Counted from the first letter of the stretch, positions 23,846-36,770 are shown. The stretch: 64,000 nt of DNA from Anaspis maculata (GCA_949128115.1 OX421966.1:69251416-69315415), one strand, 5' to 3'. The notes: generated from the sequence alone by a model not told the origin. Translations and numbers: made by a program.

Positions 23846-26800
23846 ACGAGAAAAATAGCGAAAGTAATCTAAAATGATCCTCGAAAATTTCAAATTCATA
23901 TATCTCATAAGAAGAAAGTTATGGGCTGGTGCGGTTTTCGAAAAGCACACGGTATACAGGATGTTACACTTTTTTGTCAATATTTCAGGAGATGGTAGAG
24001 CATCAAATGAGTGGACTTTCTTGGGAAAAATGATATCGGGAACGCATTACAACGGAGATACAGGCTTCCAAAGTTAAGTTTTGAAAATGTTTTTTTGTTA
24101 TAACTCCAAAAATCACTGAATTTCGACGGCATTTTACACACAAAGCAAGTTGATGCATACCTACAAGCTGGACATACTGACTTTTGTTACATTTGGGATG
24201 TTACAGGGACTTTGCCTTGAATATTGGCAAACCTAATAGATCGGCGACGATTCATTTTTCTTGCGAAAGGGGGAGTATGTCACGATCCACTTGGAATAAT
24301 TTTCACGGACACCTTCAACATCCGATTGACTTCAGCGATCAGCATGGTGCCTTTCGTACCAAACCGACGCAATTTTTCCAAAGCTCATTCCAATGAAATA
24401 AGCCGTGAAACTGGTTATTATGCACTGCATAAAAGAGTCAACATCAGCGTTTGGGGTGGCAATTCACGAAACCAAACTCCTATCAACGTGTTTTGCTTTC
24501 GGTCGCTGAATGTCGCCGCTTGACTAATTACGTGCAATTGTGTCGAATGGTAACTGATTCAGTAAAATCAAGTATGACCCCCTGAAAGTCCAGAGGTATT
24601 TAGCACTAACTCTGCAACACCTGTGGAATGCATCATCAACGACGACTTGTCAACAACAACAGCCTTCTTCACACTTGACCCGTGACGACACAGGAATCTA
24701 GCGAATTCAAAACAGTGACAGATTGAAGGAGCAAAGAGGGTGTGACATCGAGGGTGCCATTATACGCGCTTTACCACACAACGGCGCGATTATTAAGCAC
24801 ATCTTCACGAGGAAATAATCGTGCTTTATGTTCTAAGCGCAAAATTACACGGCCTGCTGCGATTCTAAGCAACACAACACAGAGGGGTGCAATTTTATCG
24901 AATTATGGTAATTTGCCACACACACACACACACACACACACAAGTCTCGTGCCATAATGTTTCAACATTAATCACCATAATCGCAGATTGCCGTGAAATT
25001 CTCACAACACACTCATGTATTAGTAATAAGTAAATTGATTAACACAGGCGTGTTGTTTGATGAGTAAATGATTCTCGTCCTTTTTTTTTCTTCTGGCACA
25101 AGTAGCAAGGAACCGATGAAAATGGCAATTGTTCGAAAAAATTCCTGAATAAGTAAACACGCGACGGCTATTTCTGGAGATGTAGACTTTGTTTAGATTC
25201 ACGTGTGAATCTATAATAAACTTCGGTGCCGATGTGCACAACTCCTGGATGCGGTCTCGGGGATTAAAATACTTCCGGATGGAATGCTTCCGGTGATTGA
25301 ACTTTGCTTGTTCTGCATCGGCACGGAGAGCTCTTGCGAAACTTTTTTAATGAGAGGGTTTCGGTTTGGAGCAAGCGACCTTCCCGAAGTTCCTTTTTCG
25401 AATAATTTAGCACCAAGGGGGGCGGTGGAAACGCTGTCTGACATTCAAAGGGATGAGGGACGCTTAATCGAATTCTGTTTGATGTCTGCTATTAGACAGA
25501 GAGATATAGGATATCACCAGAGCGAACGCTTCATAAAGTTGGTAATACCGTCTGGTATGGCATAGGAAGCGGAGTAATATACGTATTTCACAAAGCGATT
25601 AGTGGTTAGGAAATGAAATACCCGAAGCCGTTAGTCTGAGCTGTTTGTTGGGAGTCACCTTGAAGCGGTGCACTCGAAAGTCCGAATGGCATCCGGCTGC
25701 ATCCGAAACAGCTTTTTTCAGCGGAAAAGGAGGCTGGTGTTGCCAACGTCATTTCGATATAAAACTGAGAGAATATCAATGAACTATGACGTCTAATGTG
25801 TTTCAGTTTCCATACGCTTATAATACCGCGAACTATACTTACTGGGTGTATTTGCTTTGTTGGCTATATGGATCGCATAAAATCGCACACGTGTATTTCG
25901 ATTGTATGCTCGGTGTATTATAGCACTAGCAGACATAGTTGTTGGCTACGGCCGGCTGGCGTGCTAAAGGCGATGCTTATTTGTTTTATCCCATCATCCA
26001 ATGCGCACGGTGAAAAATAACGATCGTGTTTTGTTTTACATTAAAAGCTTTGCTTGTCTACATAAAATTCGCTGTAATATAATTTATACCGAACCGAACG
26101 GAAAAAATCTTCGATAGTGACGATGACGTCGGCGGGCATATATTCTAATTAAATATGGATCCATTCAATTTTCAATCAATAAAACAATATTTATTCTCGC
26201 ATGTATGCTGTGGACAGAAAGCAGAAAAAACAAATTATACGAAAACAATAATAATTGTTGGATCTGTTTGATCAATTAGGATTTGTTCGGGCTGTTTGTT
26301 ATTCGCATCGAGCTTTTCCGTTCGTTTCGCATTAGCCAAATGAGTCTGTTCCAGGTGGATTGGATTTCTGCGAACCACCAAATTGAAAATCTAATTTCGA
26401 CGAGTAGATCAAGCTTTCGTTTTCGACGTGCAGATCAAGCTCTTGTTTTCGACGTAAAATTGATGAATCCCCGCTCAAGAATACGTTCAATTTCGTTGAA
26501 TCACGTTCAGATTCAAAGTGGGATAGAATAAAAATATCATAAAGAAAAAACCCGAGAAAAAGAGACAAGAGAGAAAGAGAGAAAGATCAATTTATCCTCC
26601 GGATGAAAACGTATAAATCGCAAACATCAAGCGCGCTTACAACAAATAACAGCAATATCGAATTTCAAAAGCATCGGGGCACCATCTCGCGAGCGCTTTC
26701 TCATCAGTGGTTTCACCCTCCCATTATTTTCCTTTTTGTGTGTTTTTGTTGCATGCTCCCGGCTCCTGCTTTCAATTTTCTCTTTTTCGATTTTCACACA

Positions 26801-26883
26801 ACGGTGTCGAATCGAACGGTCCGGAAATGTCCATCCAGTATTTTCGGTGAGAACAAAGAGCGCCGGGAAGTAAGCTAATAATG
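23846..26883. other. Mostly single-copy sequence, no recognised gene
   Basis: About 3 kb. The first 250 bases resemble eroded transposon sequence (TATACAGGATGTTACAC near 23952). The rest is of mixed composition with GC-richer patches at 24.2-24.8 and 25.2-25.7 kb, as in insect introns or intergenic DNA. The longest open frame is 99 codons (24224-24523), without recognisable domains. No exon of the GRK gene was detected by eye. Confidence 0.4.
24917..24942. repeat. (CA)13 microsatellite
   Basis: A perfect CA dinucleotide run of about 26 bases. Confidence 0.95.
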
Positions 26884-27530
26884 CACCCTTTCTTACCCGT
26901 CGATCGCCTAAGCTGATGGCCTGTCGTACAAGTCAAATAAACCAAGCAAAATGGCCTAACGCTTAAGTGGTCTAACGCTTATAAAAACGCTATTTTTCAC
27001 AATGTATCCAACAAATTCACAGAGGTTATTTCCGAGAACCAACTAGACAAGATGAAATTGAAATTTTGGCTTCAAGTGCATTTTGGAGTAATTCCAAGAT
27101 GGCGGTCAGCAATGAATTGCTTTTATCACGGCCATGTTACAAGCTAAAGTTACCAAATTTATGGGATGAGTTTCTTTGATTGGAATAAATCCAACAAAAT
27201 GACAATTTTTGATGAAATAGTGGATAGGAATAATTTCAAGATGGCGGCCAAGTGTCAATCGCCTTTACAAACCTCATTTTTCGAATTTAAGCCGCCAAAT
27301 TCACAGGATTCCTTTTGAAAAATGGCTTGAACAAGATGAAAAGAGAACTTCCGATCAAAATGCAGTTTGAAAAAAATCCAAGATGGCGGCTAGATTTCAG
27401 ACGTTTATACCACGGCCATTTTACAAGCTCAAGTTACTGATTTCGCCAGATTGTTTTTTTATATGATTGAATGAAACACACTACAACTATAATTTTTGCT
27501 GGAAGTATGGATTGGAATAAATTCAGATAA
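26884..27530 (+). repeat. Satellite D, partial leading unit
   Basis: It begins with CCCTTTCTTACCCGTCGATC and contains GATGGCGG cores near 27098, 27240 and 27382 (142-base steps). It then joins directly to a short AGAAATC stretch. This is an incomplete copy of the composite repeated at 28.2, 30.6 and 33.0 kb. Confidence 0.85.
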
Positions 27531-27717
27531 ATTCAACGTTCTTTGAAAAAATTCTGCAAACCTTCGTAGACATTTGTAGAGAAGTCTCTGGAAATCCAGT
27601 AGATTTTCAGAAAACCCATAGAAATTCTTCGAAATCGTTGGAAATTTTTTGAATCCCATACGAATTTTTAGGAAACCCCTAGATATCCCGTAGGAATCCT
27701 CAAAAAAATATTCCGTG
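27531..27717. repeat. AGAAATC-rich repeat, truncated block 4
   Basis: Only the last ~190 bases of the ~1.1-kb block found in the later units are present, so this unit carries a deletion. Confidence 0.8.
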
Positions 27718-28222
27718 TGATCATGAAGCTGCTCTCACTTCCGGGAGTAACCGGAATTGACAACAACCGGAAGTGACATCAACCTTTGATTTTCAAATGA
27801 CACACCCTGTATATTTTTTGCCATTCGAATAAAGTTTTTTTTTATTGACAGTGGTGGTCTCAAGAAATCTCTATGACAAAAAATATCGATTTTATAGCGG
27901 ATTAAATAATTCAGAAATTTATCAAATTATTGGTACCAGAGGTGGCTGCGACCACAAATAAAAATCTGAAGTTGAAAGTTTGTTTATTGTTTATGTCGAT
28001 TTTAACCGGCAACGCTTCTTGACATATACAATGAACAAACTTCCAACTTCAGATTTTTACTTATGGTCGCAGCCAACTTTTGGTACCAATAATTTGATAA
28101 ATTTCTGCATTATTCAATCCGCTATAAAATCGTTATTTTTCATTATAGAGGATTTTCAAGACCACCACTGTGTCAATAAAAGAATCAAATATCAAAAAAT
28201 ATACAGACTGTTTCATTTGTCT
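27718..28222. mobile_element. ACTTCCGG fold-back, right-truncated copy
   Basis: Homologous to 23303-23845 but lacking the right terminal inverted repeat. It stops at TTTCATTTG and joins satellite D at the same point as the two later copies. Confidence 0.8.
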
Positions 28223-29025
28223 CACCCTTTCTTACCCGTCGATCGCCCAAGCTGATGGTCTGTCGTACAAGTCAAATAAACCAAGCAAAATGGCGGACAA
28301 GTGGTCTAACGCTTATAAAAACGCTATTTTTCACAATGTATCCAACAAATTTACAGGGTTCATTTCTGAGAACAAACTAGACGAGATGAAATGAAAATTT
28401 TGGCTTCGAGTGCATTTTGGAGTAATTCCAAGATGGCGGTCAGCAATGAAATGCTTTTATCACGGCCATGTTACGAGCTAAAGTTACCAAATTTATAGGA
28501 TGAATTTCTTTGATTGGAATAAATCCAACAAAATGACAATTTTTGGTGAAAGTGTGGATAGGAAAAATTTCAAGATGGCGGCCAAGTGACAATCGCCTTT
28601 ACAAACCTCATTTTTCGAATTGAAGCCGCCAAATTCACAGGATTCCTTTTGAAAAGCGGCTTGAACAAGATGAAAAGGGAACTTCCGATCAAAATGCAGT
28701 TTGGAAAAAATCCAAGATGACGGCTAGATTTCAGACGTTTATACCACGGCCATTCTACAAGCTCAAGTTACTGATTTCGCCAGATTGTTTTTTTATATGA
28801 TTGAATGAAACACACTACAACTATAATTTGTGCTGGAAGTATGGATTGGAATAAATTCAAGATGGCGGACAAGACTGAAACGCTTCTACGGGAGCCATTT
28901 TTTCAGATTTAAGCCACCAAATTTACAAGACTTGTTGACGAGAGCGAAATAAACGAAGGCAAATTAGAATTTCCGCTCGAAAACGCTTCATTCGCGGCCA
29001 ATCATACGAGCTAATAAATCCCGTA
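28223..29025 (+). repeat. Satellite D, unit 1
   Basis: Box cores lie near 28432, 28575, 28719 (mutated to GATGACGG) and 28860, about 143 bases apart. It ends at a junction (CCAATCATACGAGCTAATAA) to an AGAAATC block. The identical junction recurs near 31425. Confidence 0.88.
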
Positions 29026-30130
29026 TCCGAAATCCCGTATAAATCTGCAAAAATCCATAGAGCTTTCAGAAATACTGAGCAATTTTTAGAAATCTCATAC
29101 GAATCACCAGGAATCCTTAGATATCCGCGAAGGTCTTCAAAAATCCCTAGAAAAATTCCAGAGATCTTCAAAAAAAAACATTGTAGAAATCTTCAGAAAT
29201 TTCCAAATTCTTGAATACAAAATCCGTCGAAAGAGGGAATAAAGTTGAAAGTTGAGAGAAAATCCTCAGAAATCTCGTAGAAATCTGTGGAAGCTCTACA
29301 AAAATCATGCAGAAATATCCTGAAATGTGTAATAAACCGTGAAAATCTTTAGATATACCGGAGAATCTTGTGAACACTTTTACAACTCCCTAAAATTTTG
29401 TGAAATCCTTAGGAATCTCGTGGAAATTTATAGAGATTCCTGGAAATCTCTTGAATTCCACAAAAATCTTGAACACCCTAGCAATTTCATACGAATCTTG
29501 ATTATGGGCATAGAAATTCTGAGCGCAATAGAAACTGAATACACATCTTCAATCTCAGAACTCCCTACACATTTTTAGAAATCCTCATAAATCCCTAGTA
29601 ACTCCGTAAAAATCTTTGAAAATCCTCAGAAATCTACTAAAAATCTTCAGAGAATCCTACAAATTCCGTATAAAAATCCAGAAAACCCTAGAAATCCAAA
29701 ACAAATCTTCAGGAACCATGGAGTTCCCGTCGAAATGTAGAGACATCCCTACAAATTCCTACAGGAATTCTCGGAAATCTCATGAATATCTCCAGTAATC
29801 CTTTAGAAACCTCCAGAAATATCTGGAAATTCTTGAAAAATCTCGTGGGAATTCTTCGGAATCCCTAGAAATGTATTACAAATCTTCATGAATTCCCAGA
29901 AATCCTGTAGAACTAATTAAGGAATTCATAGAAATTTCTGGGAATCCTCAACGTTCTTTGAAAAAATTCTGCAAACCTTCGTAGACATTTGTAGAGAAGT
30001 CTCTGGAAATCCCGTAGATTTCCAGAAAACCCATAGAAATTTTTCGAAATCGTTGGAAATTCTTTGAATCCCATACGAATTTTGAAGAAAAACCCTAGAT
30101 ATCCCGTAGGGATCCTCAAAAGGAAATTCC
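29026..30130. repeat. AGAAATC-rich repeat, block 5
   Basis: A ~1.1-kb block matching 31436-32550 closely and matching 19740-20360 plus 22828-23302 with no fold-back between. The uninterrupted target-site equivalent is CCTACAAATTCCGTAT near 29657. Confidence 0.88.
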
Positions 30131-30618
30131 GTGTGATCATGAAGCTGCTCTTACTTCCGGGAGTAACCGGAAGTGACAACAACCGGAAGTGACATCAACC
30201 TTTGATTTTCGAATGACACACCCTGTATATTTTTTGCCAGTCGGATAAAGTTTTTTTTTATTGACAGTGGTGGTCTCAAGAAATCTCTATGATAAAAAAT
30301 AACGATTTTATAGCGGATTAAATAATGCAGTACCAGAGGTGGCTGCGACCACAAATAAAGATCTGAAGTTGAAAGTTTGTTTATTGTTTATGTCGATTTC
30401 CACCGGCAACGCTTCTTGACATGGACAATGAACAAACTTCCAACTTCAGATTTTTACTTGTGGTCGCAGCCAACTTCTGGTACCAATAATTTGATAAATT
30501 TCTGATATATTCAATCCGCTACAAAATCGTTATTTTTCATCATAGAGAATTTTCAAGACCACCTCTGTGTCAATAAAAAAATCAAATATCAAAAAATTAA
30601 CAGACTGTTTCATTTGTT
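30131..30618. mobile_element. ACTTCCGG fold-back, right-truncated copy
   Basis: Same structure and same right breakpoint as the copies at 27718 and 32553. The segment around the GCAGTACCAGAGG word is shortened relative to the complete copy. This deletion is shared only with the 32553 copy. Confidence 0.8.
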
Positions 30619-31435
30619 TCACCCTTTCTTACCCGTCGATCGCCTAAGCTGATGGCCTGTCGTACAAGTCAAATAAACCAAGCAAAATGGCGGACAAGTG
30701 GTCTAACGCTTATAAAAACGCTATTTTTCACAATGTATCCAACAAATTCACAGGGTTCATTTCTGAGAACAAACTGGACGAGATGAAATTGGAATTTTTG
30801 CTTCAAGTGCATTTTGGAGTAATTCCAAGATGGCGGTCAGCAATGAAATGCTTTTATCACGGCCATGTTACAAGCTCAAGTTACCAAATTTATAGCATGA
30901 GTTTCTTTGATTGGAATGAATCCAACAAAATGACAATTTTTGGTGAAATAGTGGATAGGAATAATTTCAAGATGGCGGCCAAGTGACAATCGCCTTTACA
31001 AACCTCATTTTTCGAATTGAAGCCTGGCGGCAATTCGATGTATTTGGTATTTGGCAATACACAGGATTCCTTTTGAAAAGCGGCTTGAACAAGATAAAAA
31101 GAGAACTTCCGATCAAAATGCAGTTTGGAAAAAATCCAAGATGGCGGCTAGATTTCAGACGTTTACACCACGGCCATTTTACAAGCTCAAGTTACTGATT
31201 TCGCCAGATTGTTTTTCTATATGATTGAATGAAACACACTACAACTATAATTTGTGCTGGAAGTATGGATTGGAATGAATTCAAGATGGCGGACAAGACT
31301 AAAACGCTTCTACAGGAGCCATTTTTCCAGATTTAAGCCACCAAATTTACAAGACTTGTTGACGAGAGCGAAATAAACGAAGGCAAATTAGAATTTCCGC
31401 TCAAAAACGCTTCATTCGCGGCCAATCATACGAGC
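30619..31435 (+). repeat. Satellite D, unit 2
   Basis: Box cores lie near 30829, 30971, 31140 and 31286. One monomer carries a ~27-base insertion (near 31023-31055) absent from the other units. It ends at the same junction to the AGAAATC block as unit 1. Confidence 0.88.
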
Positions 31436-32552
31436 TAATAAATCCCGTATCCGAAATCCCGTATAAATCTGCAAAAATCAATAGAGCTTTCAGAAATACT
31501 GAGCAATTTTTAGAAATCTCATACGAATCACCTGGAATCCTTAGATATCCGCGAAGGTCTTCAAAAATCCCTAGAAATATTCCAGAGATCTTCAAAAAAC
31601 CCTGTAGAAATCTTCAGATATTTCTAATATCTTGAATACAAAATCCGTCGAAAGAGGGAATAAAGTTGAAAGTCAAGAGAAAATCCTCAGAAATCTCGTA
31701 GAAATCTGTGGAAGCTCTAAAAAAATCATGTAGAAATATCCTGAAATCTGTAATAAACCGTGAAAATCTTTAGAAATACCGGAGAAACTTGTGAACACTT
31801 TCACAACTCCCTGAAATTTCGAGAAATCCTTGGGAATCTCGTGGAAATTTATAGAGATTCCAAGAAATCTCTTGAATTCAACAAAAATCTTGAACACCCT
31901 ACCAATTTCATACGAATCTTAATTATGGGCATAGAAATTCTGAGCGCAATAGAAATTAAATACACATCTTCAATCTCAGAACTCCCTGCACATTTTTAGA
32001 AATCCTCATGAATCCCTAGTAACTCCGTAAAAATCTTTGAAAATCCTCAGAAATCTACTAGAAATCTTCAGAGAATCCTACAAATTACGTATAAAAACCC
32101 AGAAAACCCTAGAAATTCAAAACGAATCTTCAGAAACCCTGGAGTTCCCGTCGAAATGTAGAGAGATCCCTACAAATTCCTACAGGAATTCTCGGAAATC
32201 TCGTGAATATCTCCAGTAATCCTTTAGAAACCTCCAGAAATATCTGGAAATTCTTGAAAAATCTCGTGGGAATTCTTCGGAATCCCTAGAAATGTATTAC
32301 AAATCTTCATGAATTCCCAGAAATCCTGTAGAACTAATTAAGGAATTCATAGAAATTTCTGGGAATCCTCAACGTTCTTTGAAAAAATTCTGCAAACCTT
32401 CGTAGACATTTGTAGAGAAGTCTCTGGAAATCCCGTAGATTTCCAGAAAACCCATAGAAATTCTTCGAAATCGTTGGAAATTCTTTGAATCCCATACGAA
32501 TTTTGAAGAAAAACCCTAGATATCCCGTAGGGATCCTCAAAAGGAAATTCCG
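31436..32552. repeat. AGAAATC-rich repeat, block 6
   Basis: Near-identical to block 5, displaced by about 2.42 kb. The equivalent of the fold-back target is CCTACAAATTACGTAT near 32076. Confidence 0.88.
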
Positions 32553-33039
32553 TGTGATCATGAAGCTGCTCTTACTTCCGGGAGTAACCGGAAGTGACAA
32601 CAACCGGAAGTGACATCAACCTTTGATTTTCGAATGACACACCCTGTATATTTTTTGCCATTCGGATAAAGTTTTTTTTTATTGACAGTGGTGGTCTCAA
32701 GAAATCTCTATGATAAAAAATAACGATTTTATAGCGGATTAAATAATGCAGTACCAGAGGTGGCTGCGACCACAAATAAAGATCTGAAGTTGAAAGTTTG
32801 TTTATTGTTTATGTCGATTTCCACCGGCAACGCTTCTTGACATGGACAATGAACAAACTTCCAACTTCAGATTTTTACTTGTGGTCGCAGCCAACTTCTG
32901 GTACCAATAATTTGATAAATTTCTGATATATTCAATCCGCTACAAAATCGTTATTTTTCATCATAGAGAATTTTCAAGACCACCACTGTGTCAATAAAAA
33001 AATCAAATATCAAAAAATTAACAGACTGTTTCATTTGTT
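32553..33039. mobile_element. ACTTCCGG fold-back, right-truncated copy
   Basis: Almost identical to 30131-30618, including the shared internal deletion. This shows copying as part of the 2.42-kb unit. Confidence 0.8.
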
Positions 33040-34915
33040 TCACCCTTTCTTACCCGTCGATCGCCTAAGCTGATGGCCTGTCGTACAAGTCAAATAAACC
33101 AAGCAAAATGACGGACAAGTGGTCTAACGCTTATAAAAACGCTATTTTTCACAATGTATCCAACAAATTCATAGGGTTCATTTCTGAGAACAAACTGGAC
33201 GAGATGAAATTGGAATTTTTGCTTCAAGTGCATTTTGGAGTAATTCCAAGATGGCGGTCAGCATCGAAATGCTTTTATCACGGCCATGTTGCAAACTTAA
33301 GCTACCAAATTTGTAGGATGAGTTTCTTTGATTGGAATAAATCCAACAAAATGACAATTTTTGGTGAAAGTGTGGATAGAAAAAATTTCAAGATGGCGGC
33401 CAAGTGACAATCGCCTTTACAAACCTCATTTTTTTAATTGAAGCCGCCAAATTCACAAGATTCGTTTTGAAAAGCGGCTTGAACAAGATGAAAAGGGAAC
33501 TTCCGATCAAAATGCAGTTTGGAAAAAATCCAAGATGGCGGCTAGATTTAAGACGTTTATACCACGGCCATTTTACAAGCTCAAGTTACTGATTTCGCCA
33601 GATTGTTTTTTTATATGATTGAATGAAACACACTACAACTATAATTTGTGCTGGAAGTATGGATAGGAATAAATTCAAGATGGCGGACAAGACTAAAACG
33701 CTTCTACAGAAGCCATTTTTTCAGATTTGAGCCACCAAATTTACAAGACTTGTTGACGATAGCGAAATAAACAAAGGCAAATTGAAATTTTCGCTCAAAG
33801 TGCAATTTGAGAAAAATCCAAGATGGCGTCCAGGTTTGAAACGGTTTATTCGCGGCCAATTATATGAGCTAATATTACCAAATTCACAAGATAAGTTTCT
33901 ACGATTGGAGTAAAACAGAAGAAAATCACAATTTTTGCTCAAAATGAGTGAAATGGTATAATTTCAAGATGGCGGACATAGGATAATCGCCTCTACAAAC
34001 TCTATTTCTCAAATTGAGGCCGCCAAGTTTTCAAGACACGTTTCGGAAGGCGGATTCAATAAGATGAAATTGGAATTTTTGCTCAAAATACAATTTAGAG
34101 GGAATCCAAGATGGCGGCCGGGTTTCAAACGCTTCTATCACGGCTATTCAACAAGCTCAAGCTCAAAAATTCTAAAGATAAATTTCTATAAATGAAATTA
34201 TTCTGACAAAATCACAATTTTTGCTCAAAATGTGAAAAGGGATAATTTCAAGATGGCGGACAAGCGACAATCGCCTCTATAAACTTCATTTTTCAAATTG
34301 AAGCCGCCAAATCCACAGAATTCTTTCCGGAAAGCCGATCAGACAATATAAAATTGAGATTTTCAATCGAAATGCATTTTGGAAAGAATCCAAGATGGCG
34401 GCCAGGTTTCAAACGCTTCATTCATGGCCAATTATACAAGCTAAAATCGCCAAATTCGCGAAATAAGTTTCTATGATTGAAGTGGAACCAACAGAATCAC
34501 AATTTTTGCACAAAGTGTCAAGTGGAAGAATTATAAGATGGCGGACAAGTGACAATCGCTTCTACAACCACCAATACCTGAACTGTGCCCGCGAACTTCA
34601 TAAAACTCGTTTCAGAGAGCAAACTGAACAAGATACAATTGAAATTTTCGCTCAAAATACAATTTGAGAAAAAATCAAGACGGCGGCCAGGTTTCGAACT
34701 TCACGGCCAATTATACAAGCTAAAATCGCCAACTTTACAAAATAAGTTTCTATGAGTAAAATGAAACAAACAAAGCCATAATTTTTGCTCAAAGTGTGAA
34801 GTGGAAGAATTTCAAGATGGCGGACAAGTGACAATCGCTTCTACAACCACCATTACCTAAACCGTGCCCGCGAACTTCATAGAACTAGTTTCGGAGAGCG
34901 AACTGAACAGGATGT
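33040..34915 (+). repeat. Satellite D, unit 3 and uninterrupted array
   Basis: Twelve monomers with GATGGCGG-type cores near 33250, 33392, 33534, 33679, 33823, 33967, 34109, 34253, 34395, 34538, 34680 and 34817, steps 137-145. Conserved words include GACAATTTTTG, GACAATCGCCTCTAC and ACGGCCA. It continues past the point where units 1 and 2 switch to the AGAAATC block. It therefore represents the original satellite. Confidence 0.92.
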
Positions 34916-35029
34916 TTTGAAAATTTTATAGCATTGTCCGTACCATTTTCTCTAAAGAGAAGTTTCTACTTCTGGAAAAAATATAATAAGATCGATTCCC
35001 GTCAACAACTTATTTGGTCACATCAGTGA

Positions 35030-35355
35030 CCTCAAGGAGTGTCTGATGCCAGTGAAAAAGTGGATTAATAGGAATCACTTTTGATACCGTTATTCTGAAA
35101 ACAGAAGACTAAAATTTGGCATGCGACTTTCTTGAAGAGAAATGTATGGGCGATGCTATTTAGATTTCAAAAATTCCAGTTTTTTTTTTTGGAAATTTTG
35201 TTTTTTATTTAAATTTGGAAATTCAATAGCATTGTTCATGCAATTCTTTTCAAGGAAGTCGCATGCCGAATTTGAATTTTCTATTTTTAAAATTGAGGTA
35301 CCAAAAGTGATTTTTGCTGAACCACTTTTCCAGTGGCATCAGGAACCCCCTTAAG
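35030..35355. mobile_element. ~325-bp fold-back element
   Basis: The left arm (AAGGAGTGTCTGATGCCAGTG-like, through CACTTTTGATACC and GGCATGCGACTT) pairs with the right arm (AAGTCGCATGCC, GGTACCAAAAGTG, CAGTGGCATCAGGAAC). A T10 run lies in the loop. Non-coding. Confidence 0.7.
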
Positions 35356-36189
35356 GCTGTTCCGCGTCAGTAATCCCAACTGGGCTGGTTGTGCTGCGAT
35401 TGACTTGAACATCTGTGTTAGTAATACAGCTATCGACTATTGTTAGCTCAATTGTCAATGATGAAGTGCAAAAAAAAAACTGAAAATAATACCTCTAATT
35501 GAAACAAAACAATGAACACAGTTGAAACGAGAGAGGGACAACGACAGAAAAAGCACAAATCAGTGTTCTAATAATAAACAAGTTTTTACATTTATACACG
35601 TTCGCGTAGTAACGTTGTTTTTAATTATTATTGCGGATACACGTAAAAGATTGACGACAATCGGTGGCTGCATAAATACTTCACCAGAGGAATTATTATT
35701 ACACCGCGATATTGTTCTCTCGTAGTATAGTATAGATGTCTACGTGGGTACACCGGGGAATGATGAGTCCATAAAAATCTGGCGAGTACGCAATTTAGAT
35801 AAAACGTATGTCGGTGATATTAAAAACAGTAATTAAAATTAGTACTCGACGAGTTTTCACGAGCTTTCGAGGGGTGGTGGCGAAAAGAACTTTATTGTTA
35901 TTGCTTCTGGCTCGGTTTTATACAGAGAGCGACCTTTTACTGCCAATATAAAAACGCAAATACTTTTCGCTCTTCATCTATTTACATTCTTTAACTAGTG
36001 CTGATTTGGTTGCAGTGAATTATAACTAAAGTTTTTATTGGGCATAAATTTGTACTACTCGAAATTGGTAATTTTGGGACTGTTTAGTTTACGTTGGCAA
36101 TGCTGGAAAATCAATGCTTCAAGTGAGGCATCCATTTTGATTCGATGTCGCGCATCACGTTTCAGTAATGAAGAAGACAAGCCTTAAGA
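35356..36189. other. Single-copy sequence, nothing recognised
   Basis: AT-rich sequence without repeats or open frames above about 70 codons. It resembles intron or intergenic DNA. Confidence 0.4.
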
Positions 36190-36770
36190 AAACTGGACTA
36201 ACTGTTTCATGATCCACGGGTATACTGCCCTAGCCCTAGGATTAATAGAGACATTCCTACTACTTATTTATAAATATCGCGCTGGAAAGCTTTATAAGCT
36301 CTAATCTACAGGGATTTTCAAAGATCCCTAGATATCGCTTCAAGATCACTGGAAGAATCGTTTTATGAGCCACGAATCGCGCTGGATTTTTGTTTCATAA
36401 TCCTCCGAGATCCCTGAAGATTTTGTTTCAAGCTCTCCCAAAGTGTTATCCAAATAAACTGATACATCTTGCAACAATGATCTTGCCAAAAGATCTTAGA
36501 AGGAATCGTTTCATCATTCATGGATATACTGCCGTAACATAATTACATATATTGCCTCTTGTTCTTCCTAATTATCACGTTGGAATTTTGCTTCATGATC
36601 CCTTAAATATCCTGATGATACTTGACCTCCTTGAAGTGATAGTCCAATGATACCTGTATTGCTTCAAAATCTTTGGAAGAATCGTTTCATGATCCATGGA
36701 TGTATTGCCCTAGGTTTGATGGAGATGATGTTGCCACTTGTTCTTCCTGATAATCTTGAATAATGTTCGA
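36190..36770. repeat. Degenerate ~160-bp tandem repeat, about four copies
   Basis: The phrase (A)AGAATCGTTTCATGATCCA, with a following GGATATACTGCC, recurs near 36205, 36355, 36505 and 36672, with strong divergence between copies. Confidence 0.6.
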
